A stretch of 64,000 nucleotides of DNA, from assembly GCA_946402905.1 (NCBI GenBank), contig CAMIYC010000008.1:1-64000 (forward strand), given 5' to 3'. This document shows positions 27,201 to 37,224 of this stretch, one piece after another; position 1 is the stretch's first letter, and every line of letters begins with the position of its first letter. Both the position numbers and the translations under genes were made by a program. Under the pieces are notes generated by a model. That model made no database searches. It was not told the origin of the DNA and was given only the letters and a program-made list of their open reading frames with translations. Origin of the DNA: an uncultured Prevotellaceae bacterium. Its GTDB lineage: Bacteria; Bacteroidota; Bacteroidia; Bacteroidales; Bacteroidaceae.

Positions 27201-28777
27201 CCGTCAACTCGCTGGCCAATGAGTCGGGCGTGACACTGGGCTCTCTGGGCGGTGTTGATAATACCATCGTGCTGCGCAACGGGGGCTTCCTGGCTGGCGC
27301 CGGGTCGGTGTCGACCTCACAACCCATCGTCCTGGGCAGCGGCGGTGGCGGTATCTTCGTGCCCATGGGACAGTCGTTCACCACTTCCTCTTCCATCAAC
27401 TCCAATGTGAATTCCAACCTGACCAAGACCGGCAACGGATCGCTCACGCTGGGCAGCAGGGCCGCTTTCAACGCGCTTTATGCCATGGCTGGCACGGTGC
27501 ATGGATCAGAAAACGGAAGCAGTGTGCACCAGTATCCCGACAGCGTGGTGCTTTGCGGCAGTACGCTCCGCGACCCCGACAACATGTATTCCTATTCGTC
27601 CAACAAAACCAATGTGGTGGTGCCGGAAGGGTATGAGTCGTCATGGTATCTTGACTCAAGATGTAATTACACAGGTACGCTGAAGGGCAGCGGCACACTC
27701 AGCGTCTACGCCACGAGCATACGCAACGTCATCGCAGGCAACTGGAACGGATTCTCGGGCGACCTGACCATAGGGGCAGCGAAAAGCGGAAGTTATGAGC
27801 CCGTGTTCTATTTCAACAACTCCAACGGCCTGCGCAACGCCTCCGTCACGCTCAACACCACATTCTCCAGCGGTGCCTCTGGCGACAACGTCATCAACAA
27901 GAGCAACAGCGTAAGCTTCGGCGACCTGAAGGGATCGGGCACGCTCTCCGGTTCAGGCAGGTATACCATCGGCCATCTCAACAATGACATCTCCTGGAAC
28001 GGAAAGATAGACGGGTGCGTCATCACCAAGGTGGGCAGCGGACGATGGACCCTGAGTCTGCCCTCCAACTACGGCAAGGGAAGTGCCGAGGTCAAGGGTG
28101 GTATCCTCAACCTCAACCACGTGGCGTCCAATTCCCTCTTCTTCGGCGACAACCAGATTGTGGCCTCAGACAGCGGCACCATCGCCGGAAGGGCGTACGT
28201 CAGTTCGATATATGTGCAAAACGGCGGTTCCCTCACCCCGGGAGATATCACCAGTGCCTATCCCGTGGGCGGTATCAAGGTGAGAAACTCCGTCTTCGCC
28301 TATGCAGGCTCTCATGTCAACTTTTTCATTTACAAAGCCACTAACACCGCCACGGCGCGTTCGTTCCTCAATGTAGAAGGGTATCTCTCGGTCGACGGCG
28401 ACATCAATGTCACCATGCGCGGCTATACACCTAAGTCGGGAGATGAGATCATACTCTGGACTGCCGACAACTTCACAGGAACGCCTACAGCTGTCAACCT
28501 GCCCGACATCTCAGAATACGGGCTGGCTTGGGACACCTCCGACCTGCTGAAGCCCACCGGCATTCTACGCGTCACCACGGCTGAAGCCATCCACACCATC
28601 GACGCCGGAGACATGGCTCATGCAGAGGTATACACAGCGCAAGGCGTGGCCGTGGCCTCCTTCGACTGTGAGAGAGCCCAGCTGCAAAAGCATCTGCGTG
28701 CATTCGCCCCGGGCACTTACGTCATCAGAATGACATCCGGACGCAGAAGCGAAACCATCAAAATAACCATCAAATAA
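24224..28777 (+). CDS. PL11-type rhamnogalacturonan lyase with giant autotransporter-like beta-repeat extension
   Basis: This 1517-residue exported protein has three parts. After a signal peptide (MLKKLLFSWV... GAQAQ), residues 25-620 match family PL11 rhamnogalacturonan lyases: RMTDRLDRGLVAV, repeated calcium-blade motifs (DVDGDGEVE, DWDGDGKAE, DVDWDGRDE), GLGHGDAQH, DILGDWREEV and YNQPPHTSYFLG. They would cleave the rhamnose-galacturonate backbone of RG-I by beta-elimination. Residues about 650-1420 are low-complexity Ser/Gly/Asn beta-strand repeats (KTGNGSLTLGS, VGSGRWTLSLP, GILNLNHV) like autotransporter passenger helices. The last ~70 residues (EVYTAQGVAVA then APGTYVIRM and RRSETIKITIK) form a T9SS-type C-terminal domain. 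Plain PL11 enzymes are about 600-700 residues, so the extension is the odd part. It is followed 9 bp later by a second PL11. Confidence 0.85.
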   Translation: MLKKLLFSWVVLLFICIGAQAQRMTDRLDRGLVAVKTSEGVYCSWRINAEEYYDVAYNLYRDGVKVNQEPLNVSNYTDTGGSTESVYTVSAVVRGKEQSASKPAPVWSTNYLELKPDHGQLKSTYVPNDACCADVDGDGEVEILLKFDNSSWAGTSYAKAGYQGEYCIIEVYKLSGEKLWWIDLGPNMADFQNNEQNIVAYDWDGDGKAEAVMRASDGTVIHMADGNTYTIGDATKNYLAPTSSGQWFVHDGQEFLVYMNGETGEPYQVLEYPLKRLEDGETNLSAAWGDGYGHRSTKHFFGAPCLDGRHPSIFLARGIYTRHKMIAYDVDPATHQLSVRWRWSCNTPGSPWYGQGYHNYQVADVDWDGRDEIVFGSMVIDDNGHGLSTTGLGHGDAQHCSDFNPYIHGHEMFACNEDNPSNNYRDATSSKIYYRLSGGSDDGRSMCGNFSNDYPGAMGSSGHDRPISCVTNDHIEGAGGFDLNFRIYWDGDLLEETFNGSDTRNSAGRIFKYGKGNIETLPGSLTNNDTKATPCNQGDILGDWREEVIMRTAANNIRIYTTKIPTQWRNYSLWHDMQYRQAMVWQMCGYNQPPHTSYFLGELEGITMAPPALTMTDRKEIANGGTISAAHDDQQVLLAETGDMTVSVSDGASPYIFFDNAPSWVQGHDDNDHITTTYYTHTLTGGAFAGSMRLVKQGDGTLVLPQVTQKYTGATDVWAGTLQFDGTMESSRVWLNRFAVLSSDGGSFKNGIVMDYASALLPGGKDHVGTVETDSLILHFGAHLQMDVYGDTQAADYVKAGVLVLEKKDWQYGPAYSTPVIQIVTHFAENATALPEGKYLLGEFGKIEGSLSDVVVEGVGAQKASLTQEDGKVYLVIEGLREPTSITWTGSEGSDWDLAETENFKSTSSGEGNIFVTGDHVVFNDDAVNTTVNIVRPVSPASISFENETKAFTVKGDSIIGNVTINKSGAANVNINNVNSFNGTVNINGGKITVNSLANESGVTLGSLGGVDNTIVLRNGGFLAGAGSVSTSQPIVLGSGGGGIFVPMGQSFTTSSSINSNVNSNLTKTGNGSLTLGSRAAFNALYAMAGTVHGSENGSSVHQYPDSVVLCGSTLRDPDNMYSYSSNKTNVVVPEGYESSWYLDSRCNYTGTLKGSGTLSVYATSIRNVIAGNWNGFSGDLTIGAAKSGSYEPVFYFNNSNGLRNASVTLNTTFSSGASGDNVINKSNSVSFGDLKGSGTLSGSGRYTIGHLNNDISWNGKIDGCVITKVGSGRWTLSLPSNYGKGSAEVKGGILNLNHVASNSLFFGDNQIVASDSGTIAGRAYVSSIYVQNGGSLTPGDITSAYPVGGIKVRNSVFAYAGSHVNFFIYKATNTATARSFLNVEGYLSVDGDINVTMRGYTPKSGDEIILWTADNFTGTPTAVNLPDISEYGLAWDTSDLLKPTGILRVTTAEAIHTIDAGDMAHAEVYTAQGVAVASFDCERAQLQKHLRAFAPGTYVIRMTSGRRSETIKITIK

Positions 28778-28786
28778 GACTACATA

Positions 28787-30895
28787 ATGAAAAAAAGAAT
28801 CGTTTGCATGTTTGCCGGCGCGATGATGGCTGGTATGGGCACGATGGCTCAGACCCCAGCCGACACACCGGCCAGTCAGATGGAGAAGCTCGATCGCGGG
28901 CTCATCGCATTCCCGACCACCTCAGGCAAGTGTTTCGTCAGCTGGCGACTGCTCGGTACGGACGACAAATACACCACCTTTGAACTGCTGAAAAACGGAC
29001 AGCCCATCGAGAAAAATATCTATAAGGCTACCTCGATGACGGTCGCTGGTTCGACGTCTGACACCTTCCAAGTGGTCACGTTGCAAAATAATGTGGCCAT
29101 AGACACGACTGCCGAGGTGAAACCATGGGCGAAAGCCTATCTCTCTCTTGAGCTTGACCGCCCTGAGGCCCTTAATGGCAAAGTGTATTACCCCAACGAC
29201 TGTTCGGTGGGTGACGTAGACGGCGACGGACAATATGAACTCTTCGTGAAGTGGGATCCGGAAAACTCTAAGGACAACTCCAACACCGGAGCCAGCAATC
29301 CTGTCATTATCGACTGCTACAAGCTCGATGGCACCAAGCTATGGCGGGTCAACCTGGGAGTGAACATCAGGGCCGGTGCGCACTACACACAGTTTATGGT
29401 CTACGACTTCAATGGCGACGGCAAGGCAGAAATGATCTGCAAGACGGCACCGGGGAGCAAAGACGGCACAGACACCTTTGTGTCGTATGCCGCCACCGAC
29501 GCTGCGATCAAAGGCACGAGCAACACCGTAGACCTGCGTGACGGCAATGGACGCATCCTCAAGGGAGCGGAATATCTCACCGTCTTTGAAGGACTGACAG
29601 GCAAGGCCCTCCACACCATCTGGTATACCCCCAACCGGGCCGGAAAATTCAACCAGGCAAGCGACCATCCCGAGAAAAGTTTCTGGAATGACAACTATGG
29701 CAACCGTGCCGACCGTCATCTGGCCTGCGTGGCCTATCTCGACGGTCCAGACAAGAATCCCAGTGCGGTGATGTGCCGCGGCTATTACACCAGGGCCTAT
29801 CTCTGGGCTGTGGACTTCGACGGCGAACAGCTGAAGCACAAATGGCTGCACGCCTCGGTCAACAGGAACACAGTGGAACTCTACGATGCCGACTGGAACA
29901 AGACGACGAAAACCTACAGCAGCAATACCAGCGGTGTGGGCAATTACTTCACCATGTTTGGCAACGGCAACCACAACCTCTCCGTCGGTGATGTCGACGG
30001 CGACGGATGCGACGAGATCATCTGGGGAAGCGGAGCCGTCGACAATGACGGAAATTTGCTCTACAGCGTGGGATTCGGACATGGCGATGCCATCCATCTG
30101 GCCGACCACGACCCCGACCGCCCAGGCTATGAGGTGTTCGACGTGCATGAGGAGAGCACAGGCGACTATGGAGCCGACCTGCACGATGCCGCCACCGGTG
30201 AGGTGCTTGTGCGCAAGACTTCCACCCGTGACACAGGCCGTGGACTGGCCGCCGACTATGACTCCAATTACCGTGGGTCAGAGTTCACATACGCCACACA
30301 GACCAGCAGCTATAAAATCGACGGCACTGCCATCTATAATGCCAATCCTGGTATGAACTTCCGCCTCTTCTGGGACGGCGACGAGTATGAGGAATTGCTT
30401 GATGACGTGACGATCACAAAATGGAAGAATGGCACGTCGCAGTCGCTCGGTATCGGATTCAGCCGCAACGCGCTTTCTTCATTCGGGTTCCCGGGCTCTT
30501 GCAACGGCACAAAAGCCACGCCATGCCTCACCGCTGACCTCTTCGGCGACTGGCGCGAGGAAGTGATCTTCTGGAGCAAGACCAATGGAGCTATCATCAA
30601 CATCTATTCTTCGGCTTACGAAACCGACTACCGTGTGCCCACCCTGATGCACGACCACATGTACCGCATGGGAGTGGCATGGGAGAACGTGGCCTACAAC
30701 CAACCACCACATCTCGGCTATTTCCTGCCTGACTATATCGATACCTTCCAAGGCATCGAACCCTCCGGCATCCTGGAGGTAAGTCCTGAGACCGCCATCG
30801 GTGACGACCGCTACTACAACCTGCAGGGCGTAGAGGTGAAGCATCCGGTCAAGGGTGTGTATATCCATCGTGGAAAGAAAATACTGGTGAAGTGA
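28787..30895 (+). CDS. PL11-family rhamnogalacturonan lyase
   Basis: This exported lyase, related to Bacillus YesW/YesX, would cut the alternating rhamnose-galacturonic acid backbone of pectic RG-I. It has 702 residues: signal peptide (MKKRIVCMFAGAMMAG... AQT), then MEKLDRGLIAF and a beta-propeller with calcium-type blades (DVDGDGQYE, DFNGDGKAE, DVDGDGCDE), GFGHGDAIH, DLFGDWREEV and YNQPPHLGYFLP near 645-655. The C-terminus YYNLQGVEV then KGVYIHRGKKILVK is a short sorting-type module. It shares the PL11 framework with the preceding gene, but the paralogues are diverged. Its stop overlaps the mutY start. Confidence 0.92.
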   Translation: MKKRIVCMFAGAMMAGMGTMAQTPADTPASQMEKLDRGLIAFPTTSGKCFVSWRLLGTDDKYTTFELLKNGQPIEKNIYKATSMTVAGSTSDTFQVVTLQNNVAIDTTAEVKPWAKAYLSLELDRPEALNGKVYYPNDCSVGDVDGDGQYELFVKWDPENSKDNSNTGASNPVIIDCYKLDGTKLWRVNLGVNIRAGAHYTQFMVYDFNGDGKAEMICKTAPGSKDGTDTFVSYAATDAAIKGTSNTVDLRDGNGRILKGAEYLTVFEGLTGKALHTIWYTPNRAGKFNQASDHPEKSFWNDNYGNRADRHLACVAYLDGPDKNPSAVMCRGYYTRAYLWAVDFDGEQLKHKWLHASVNRNTVELYDADWNKTTKTYSSNTSGVGNYFTMFGNGNHNLSVGDVDGDGCDEIIWGSGAVDNDGNLLYSVGFGHGDAIHLADHDPDRPGYEVFDVHEESTGDYGADLHDAATGEVLVRKTSTRDTGRGLAADYDSNYRGSEFTYATQTSSYKIDGTAIYNANPGMNFRLFWDGDEYEELLDDVTITKWKNGTSQSLGIGFSRNALSSFGFPGSCNGTKATPCLTADLFGDWREEVIFWSKTNGAIINIYSSAYETDYRVPTLMHDHMYRMGVAWENVAYNQPPHLGYFLPDYIDTFQGIEPSGILEVSPETAIGDDRYYNLQGVEVKHPVKGVYIHRGKKILVK

Positions 30896-31917
30896 TGACG
30901 AGAGATGAAGAACGTGCCGTCTCACCTTTCACACTCACTATCCTGAACTGGTTTGAGCGCCATGGCAGGGAACTGCCGTGGCGCATGACCAGAGACCCTT
31001 ACGCCATCTGGCTCTCTGAGGTCATCCTGCAACAGACCCGCATAGAACAAGGACGACCCTACTGGGAACGCTTCATTCGTCGCTGGCCCACGGTAGAGTC
31101 GCTGGCGGAAGCCACAGAGGACGAGGTGCTGCGCGAATGGCAGGGTCTGGGCTATTACTCACGTGCACGCCACCTGCGCCAGGCAGCCCGCCAGATCACA
31201 GAGATGGGTGGATTCCCTGCCACCTATGAGCAGATCAGACTGTTGAAAGGTGTCGGCGACTATACGGCAGCGGCTATAGGCAGCATCGCTTTCGGGCTGC
31301 CCGTGGCCGCTGTCGACGGTAATGTATACCGGGTGTTGTCCAGGCATTTCGGTGTCTCCACGCCGATCAACTCTACTGAAGGCAAAAAGGAATTTGCACT
31401 GCTGGCGCAGTCGCTCTTGCCAGTGTCAAGAGCGTCGGCGTTCAATCAGGCAATGATGGATTTCGGGGCATTGCAGTGCACACCACAGTCTCCGCGTTGT
31501 TCCGACTGTCCGTTGCAGGAGTCTTGTGTCGCCTTGAGGGAAGGCAGGGTGGGGGAACTGCCGGTAAAAGAAAAGAAAGTGAAAGTCAAGGAGCGTCTGT
31601 TGGCCTATTATTATATCCGGTGCCAGGGAGAGGTGGCGATGCACCGCCGGGGTGATGGCGATATATGGCAGGGCCTCTGGGAGCCCTATATCGAAGAGGC
31701 TTCCCATGGATCAATCCCCACAGAAGGCCCCATGCTTATACGTAAGGGGGTGAAACATGTACTGACACACCGTGTCATCCGGGCTGATTTCTACTTGTGG
31801 ACTCCTGATGCCAAACCTGCTTTGCCCGCTGATTACATCTGGATACCAGAGGCCGACCTCGACCAGTATGCCGTGCCACGGCTGGTGGAGCTTCTCTTCC
31901 AGGCAGTCAATGAATGA
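30895..31917 (+). CDS. mutY: A/G-specific adenine glycosylase MutY
   Basis: This base-excision-repair enzyme removes adenine mispaired with 8-oxoguanine or G. It has 340 residues from the ATG at 30895, whose A is the last base of the PL11 stop (TGATG); a GTG one codon earlier is also possible. Catalytic Glu42 lies in SEVILQQT, and the helix-hairpin-helix is LLKGVGDYTAAAI (117-129). Asp141 lies in VDGN. A [4Fe-4S] cluster is held by Cys195, 202, 205 and 211 (C-x6-C-x2-C-x5-C). The C-terminal ~120 residues form the NUDIX-like 8-oxoG recognition domain (IWQGLWEPY, KHVLTHR). Stop-start overlap with a pectin lyase implies translational coupling to a polysaccharide-utilisation transcript, an unusual setting for a repair gene. 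Confidence 0.95.
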   Translation: MTRDEERAVSPFTLTILNWFERHGRELPWRMTRDPYAIWLSEVILQQTRIEQGRPYWERFIRRWPTVESLAEATEDEVLREWQGLGYYSRARHLRQAARQITEMGGFPATYEQIRLLKGVGDYTAAAIGSIAFGLPVAAVDGNVYRVLSRHFGVSTPINSTEGKKEFALLAQSLLPVSRASAFNQAMMDFGALQCTPQSPRCSDCPLQESCVALREGRVGELPVKEKKVKVKERLLAYYYIRCQGEVAMHRRGDGDIWQGLWEPYIEEASHGSIPTEGPMLIRKGVKHVLTHRVIRADFYLWTPDAKPALPADYIWIPEADLDQYAVPRLVELLFQAVNE

Positions 31918-32006
31918 GGACTCGCTATATGTTTTTTTATTTTTCTGCAAATTTTTGTGTATTATGCACCAACAGAGGTGGTGTTTGGAAAGGAATCCGA
32001 GGAAAA

Positions 32007-32189
32007 GGTAGCTTCTATCATGCCATCGGCATGCCAATCAATATCCATGAACTGATAGGGCGTGAGATCACTGATGATGAGATCAAGGAGATGGTAAGGA
32101 AATACAGCCACGACTACACCATCACCCAAGGACGTTTCAAAGTGCTCAAGCCGGAAGACATGGAAGCCATCTACAAAATGGCCAAATAA
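32007..32189 (+). pseudogene. C-terminal remnant of an iron-containing alcohol dehydrogenase
   Basis: The frame reads SFYHAIGMPINIHELIG, then ITDDEIKEMVRKY, TQGRFKVLKPEDM and EAIYKMAK before a stop. This strongly resembles the last ~60 residues of iron-containing (YqhD/butanol-dehydrogenase-type) alcohol dehydrogenases, where a GMP-x-x-x-x-E-L helix is followed by a short acidic helix and a terminal IYKLA-like helix. Nothing upstream in the frame resembles the catalytic part, only ~90 bp of AT-rich sequence after mutY. It is best read as a decayed 3' fragment, although a 52-residue protein from the ATG at 32031 could still be made. It ends at a strong terminator. Confidence 0.55.
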
Positions 32190-32190
32190 A

Positions 32191-32219
32191 AAAAAGGGTC
32201 TCAACTGAGACCCTTTTTT
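32191..32219. terminator. Bidirectional intrinsic terminator
   Basis: A-tract, GGGTCTC, loop AACT, GAGACCC, then T-tract. The symmetric structure terminates transcription from the mutY side and from the convergent xylanase gene on the minus strand. Confidence 0.9.
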
Positions 32220-32247
32220 GATGCTGACTATGCTGTGTGTGCTATGA

Positions 32248-34512
<2,265 letters not shown>

Positions 34513-34618
34513 TAACAAAAGGCCGTATTTTTCCTTATTTTTTGTTGCGTTTTGTTTCGCTGATGTTACATGGAGCAGTCAATGAAAGACAGATTGTATT
34601 ATTCTTTCTTTTTACAAA

Positions 34619-34853
34619 TTTTTGGCCGAAAAGCTAAAGGTGGGTTCTATTAATTATGTCGAGGCGATTTTTGATTTTTAGTCGAGTGCAGAGTGTAAGT
34701 TGAAGAGGGAGTATAGCGGGCTATACGACCGATGAGACTTGACACTATGCACCGAATAAAAACAAAAAGCGACCGAAACAGATTGAGCAGAATAATGCCT
34801 ATATATCAAACAGAATTAATAGAACACACCTAAATGCTTTCCGGCCAAAAAAA
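34619..34853. repeat. ~235-bp imperfect inverted-repeat (MITE-like) element
   Basis: The left end TTTTTGGCCGAAAAGC and TTCTATTAATT is mirrored at the right end (AATTAATAGAA and GCTTTCCGGCCAAAAA on the same strand). Inner segments also match in inverted orientation (TCGAGTGCAGAGTGT against TCGGTGCATAGTGT). The centre is GTATAGCGGGCTATAC at 34711-34726. The right arm carries about 30 extra bases, so the structure is asymmetric. There is no ORF, and I did not identify a target-site duplication. It occupies over half of the gene-free spacer between the xylanase and a zinc-ribbon gene. Confidence 0.65.
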
Positions 34854-34891
34854 GACAGCCGAATGTGAAACGGGAAATCGCTTCAGATCAT

Positions 34892-35719
34892 TTACAGCCT
34901 CTTCTGCAACTCGCGGTACACTACGGCATTGCATCCCACTTTTGCGACTGAGAACAGTGAGATGATAAGGGCCGTGATGATCATGGTCAGTATCTGGGAG
35001 TCTACGATCAGACTGATCAACCAGTTGATGAGGCCAGAGGCTATTGCCATTATCAGGAAAAACACGATATCTATCCAGAAGAGGGTGGATTTATAGCCGT
35101 AAGTGATCTTCGTACTCTGTATCATCGACTCCGACGGTGAGATTTCCTTGTCAAACATCAGATAATAGGCTTGCGACCAGCCGTAGCTGATGATGATGCC
35201 CGGCACGATGATAAACATGAAAGCGGGCAGCAATGAGATGGCCATCAGGCCCAGCAGGTTGAAAAACTCACCCATGTATTTACGGTACTGCCCGTCGAAG
35301 ATAAAGGTGGGACTGATCATTCTGCCCTCGCTCTTGCTCAGAGATATGGGCAGGTTGACCATGGCGATAGTAGTGCCCACATTGATGTAGGGTATCCAGC
35401 AAGTGAGGATATATAGGATATATGCCACAAAGATGGATAAGAAATTTTTCAGTCCGAGGCCGATGCCTTCGCAGAGCACTCCCGACACGGTGATCAGCCG
35501 TTCGCCGTCTGACCCGATGGGAGGTGTGGGTGGCACAGCCTGTGTACGGTAGGCTTCTTTGCGGGGTGGCTCCTGACGAGGTTCCTCGGTCCTGGGAGTT
35601 TCTGCATGTGGAGCCTCCTGGCTGGCATGCTCGTCAAACCAATAGCCGCAATATCTGCACTTCTTAGCTACGGTCCTGACCATTTGTCCGCATTGCGGAC
35701 ATCTTTTCATCTCTTCCAT
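34892..35719 (-). CDS. Zinc-ribbon multi-pass membrane protein, function unknown
   Basis: This 275-residue protein has an N-terminal zinc ribbon (KRCPQCG and KKCRYCGYWF, four Cys within residues 5-26). A Pro/Glu/Arg-rich linker (about 30-70) contains repeated PR-x-EEPRQEPPRKE-like sequence. About five or six transmembrane segments follow from residue 85 on (FLSIFVAYILYILTCWIPYI, LLGLMAISLLPAFMFIIVPGIII and others). The membrane part resembles DUF975/glycerophosphodiesterase-membrane-type proteins, but I cannot name a function. It follows the next gene (a two-ribbon protein) by 18 bp in the same direction, so the pair is an operon. Zinc ribbons of this kind often mediate protein contacts at the cytoplasmic face. 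Confidence 0.75.
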   Translation of the reverse strand: MEEMKRCPQCGQMVRTVAKKCRYCGYWFDEHASQEAPHAETPRTEEPRQEPPRKEAYRTQAVPPTPPIGSDGERLITVSGVLCEGIGLGLKNFLSIFVAYILYILTCWIPYINVGTTIAMVNLPISLSKSEGRMISPTFIFDGQYRKYMGEFFNLLGLMAISLLPAFMFIIVPGIIISYGWSQAYYLMFDKEISPSESMIQSTKITYGYKSTLFWIDIVFFLIMAIASGLINWLISLIVDSQILTMIITALIISLFSVAKVGCNAVVYRELQKRL

Positions 35720-35737
35720 ATAAGTTGTTTTTGGGGG

Positions 35738-37060
35738 TTATTGATTGGGGATACGGTTCACCTTCTGGAAACGGATGCCATTATTGCCCGACTGATTGTT
35801 GCTGCCAGGCTGCCTATTGGCAGGCTCAAGATGGAACCCGCTGCTGTTGGAGTTGGGAGGAGCCACCTCCTCATCGCGTGGAGGAGCCTGCCGGCTGTCA
35901 TCGCGCCAGCCACGGCGTGGACGGTCAGGGCGCTGCCCGTCGATGGTACGTGGCTCACGGTAACGCGTGTCTCTGTCGCCTCTGTCTGTTGGCGGTGGCA
36001 TGTCGTTAGGTCGTCTCATATTCTGGGCAGGTGGCTCGGGTTTGGCAGCCGTGGCAGATTCGGGCTTGGTTGTCTCCTTCACTCTGATGAGTGTGCCTGT
36101 CTGCGTGTTGAGCCGGTAGTAGGCGGTGTGTTTCAGGTTCTCGTCGCCCACGTCCACCTTGATATACTGGCCGTCTTCCTCTTCCTCTGCAAAGATCACG
36201 GCATCGGTCTCCGCTTCTACAGGGATGGTTTGCGACACTGTCTCATCGTCAGCGGCGGAATATTTGAACAACTCACCGTTGAAGACATAATACAAGCAGG
36301 CACGGTCGTCAGGATAAATGGCCACAAGACCCGCTTCCTCCGGCAGCGCATTGGCTACACTGTCGAGCGTTTCCTCTATCGAGAGCACCCTGGCGGCAGA
36401 CTGGGCTGAGCCGGAGATTTCTTCTTTCACCGGTGTCTCTTTGGCAGGGTCGGCCGGCTTGTCGCCTTTGAAGAACAACAGATAGCACAAGGCTCCGATA
36501 CCACACAACAGCAGCAAGGCCAGCAGTCCGATGACATACTTCAAAGTGTTGCTCTTGCGGGGCGGCTCAGGCTGATAGTCCCTGCGTGGTGTGGGATTGA
36601 TAGGAGGTATCGGGGTGGCAGGTTCACGACTGAGAGGTGGCTCTGGCTGAGGTTCGGCCACAGGTTCCAGTCTTTGTGAAGCCACTGGTTCATATTCTCT
36701 GACCCGAGCTGGCTCCTGTTCTCTGACCCGAGCTGGTTCCGGTTCTCTGACCCGAGCAGGCTCTAGTTTTACGGTTGTTTCTTGTTTTGGTGGGACGGGG
36801 GGTGGTATCACTACGGTCTTTGCCTGTGGGGGAGCCGTGGCCGGTGCGACGGATTCTCCACATATAGGGCAGACGTCAAGATGAGCTTCTATAGGTTCGC
36901 CACATATCGGACAGTTTCTCATTGCAGGTTGAGAGGTTTGAGCAGGGGTAGAAGCCGGTTTGGGTTCCGGCGAAGTGTCGGGTTGCAGTTGCTCTCCGCA
37001 AAACGGGCACACTGTAGACTGGTCGTCTATCAATTCAGCACAAAATGGACATCTTTTCAT
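35738..37060 (-). CDS. Double zinc-ribbon, proline-rich single-pass membrane protein
   Basis: This protein of unknown function has 440 residues. Two zinc ribbons (CPFCAELID... CPFCGEQL at 4-24, and CPICGEPIE... CPICGESV at about 50-69) are followed by a Pro-rich linker with three tandem copies of EPARVRE. One transmembrane helix (about 170-192, LLALLLLCGIGALCYLLFF) leads to an extracytoplasmic domain (about 225-330) and a disordered Pro/Arg/Asn-rich tail. The tandem copies come from three 24-bp DNA repeats at 36697-36768. It is transcribed with the zinc-ribbon membrane protein 18 bp downstream. The layout (cytoplasmic ribbons, membrane anchor, periplasmic domain) suggests a sensor or scaffold, but this is inference. 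Confidence 0.75.
   Translation of the reverse strand: MKRCPFCAELIDDQSTVCPFCGEQLQPDTSPEPKPASTPAQTSQPAMRNCPICGEPIEAHLDVCPICGESVAPATAPPQAKTVVIPPPVPPKQETTVKLEPARVREPEPARVREQEPARVREYEPVASQRLEPVAEPQPEPPLSREPATPIPPINPTPRRDYQPEPPRKSNTLKYVIGLLALLLLCGIGALCYLLFFKGDKPADPAKETPVKEEISGSAQSAARVLSIEETLDSVANALPEEAGLVAIYPDDRACLYYVFNGELFKYSAADDETVSQTIPVEAETDAVIFAEEEEDGQYIKVDVGDENLKHTAYYRLNTQTGTLIRVKETTKPESATAAKPEPPAQNMRRPNDMPPPTDRGDRDTRYREPRTIDGQRPDRPRRGWRDDSRQAPPRDEEVAPPNSNSSGFHLEPANRQPGSNNQSGNNGIRFQKVNRIPNQ
36697..36768. repeat. Three in-frame 24-bp coding repeats
   Basis: Units at 36697-36720, 36721-36744 and 36745-36768 share CTCTGACCCGAGC and differ at a few positions. On the minus strand each encodes eight residues (EPARVRE plus one). 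The number of units could vary by slippage without breaking the frame. Confidence 0.85.
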
Positions 37061-37193
37061 AATATCTATAGGATAATAATGGTTAATGTTTTGTTTTCTT
37101 TGTAAATATACACAATAATCATCAATTACATCCGAAGATGTAATAACAAAATCAAAATATTAAGGTATATTTGCAGATGATAACAAAAAATAA

Positions 37194-37224
37194 GAATTTC
37201 CGTAATCAATGATTACGGAAATTC
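37194..37224 (-). terminator. Terminator hairpin overlapping the GH43 stop codon
   Basis: A perfect 15-bp inverted repeat (GAATTTCCGTAATCA, one base, TGATTACGGAAATTC) is followed on the minus strand by TTATTTTTTG. The stem includes the last five sense codons and the TGA of the GH43 gene (stop at 37206-37208), so termination signal and coding sequence share the same bases. Confidence 0.85.
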
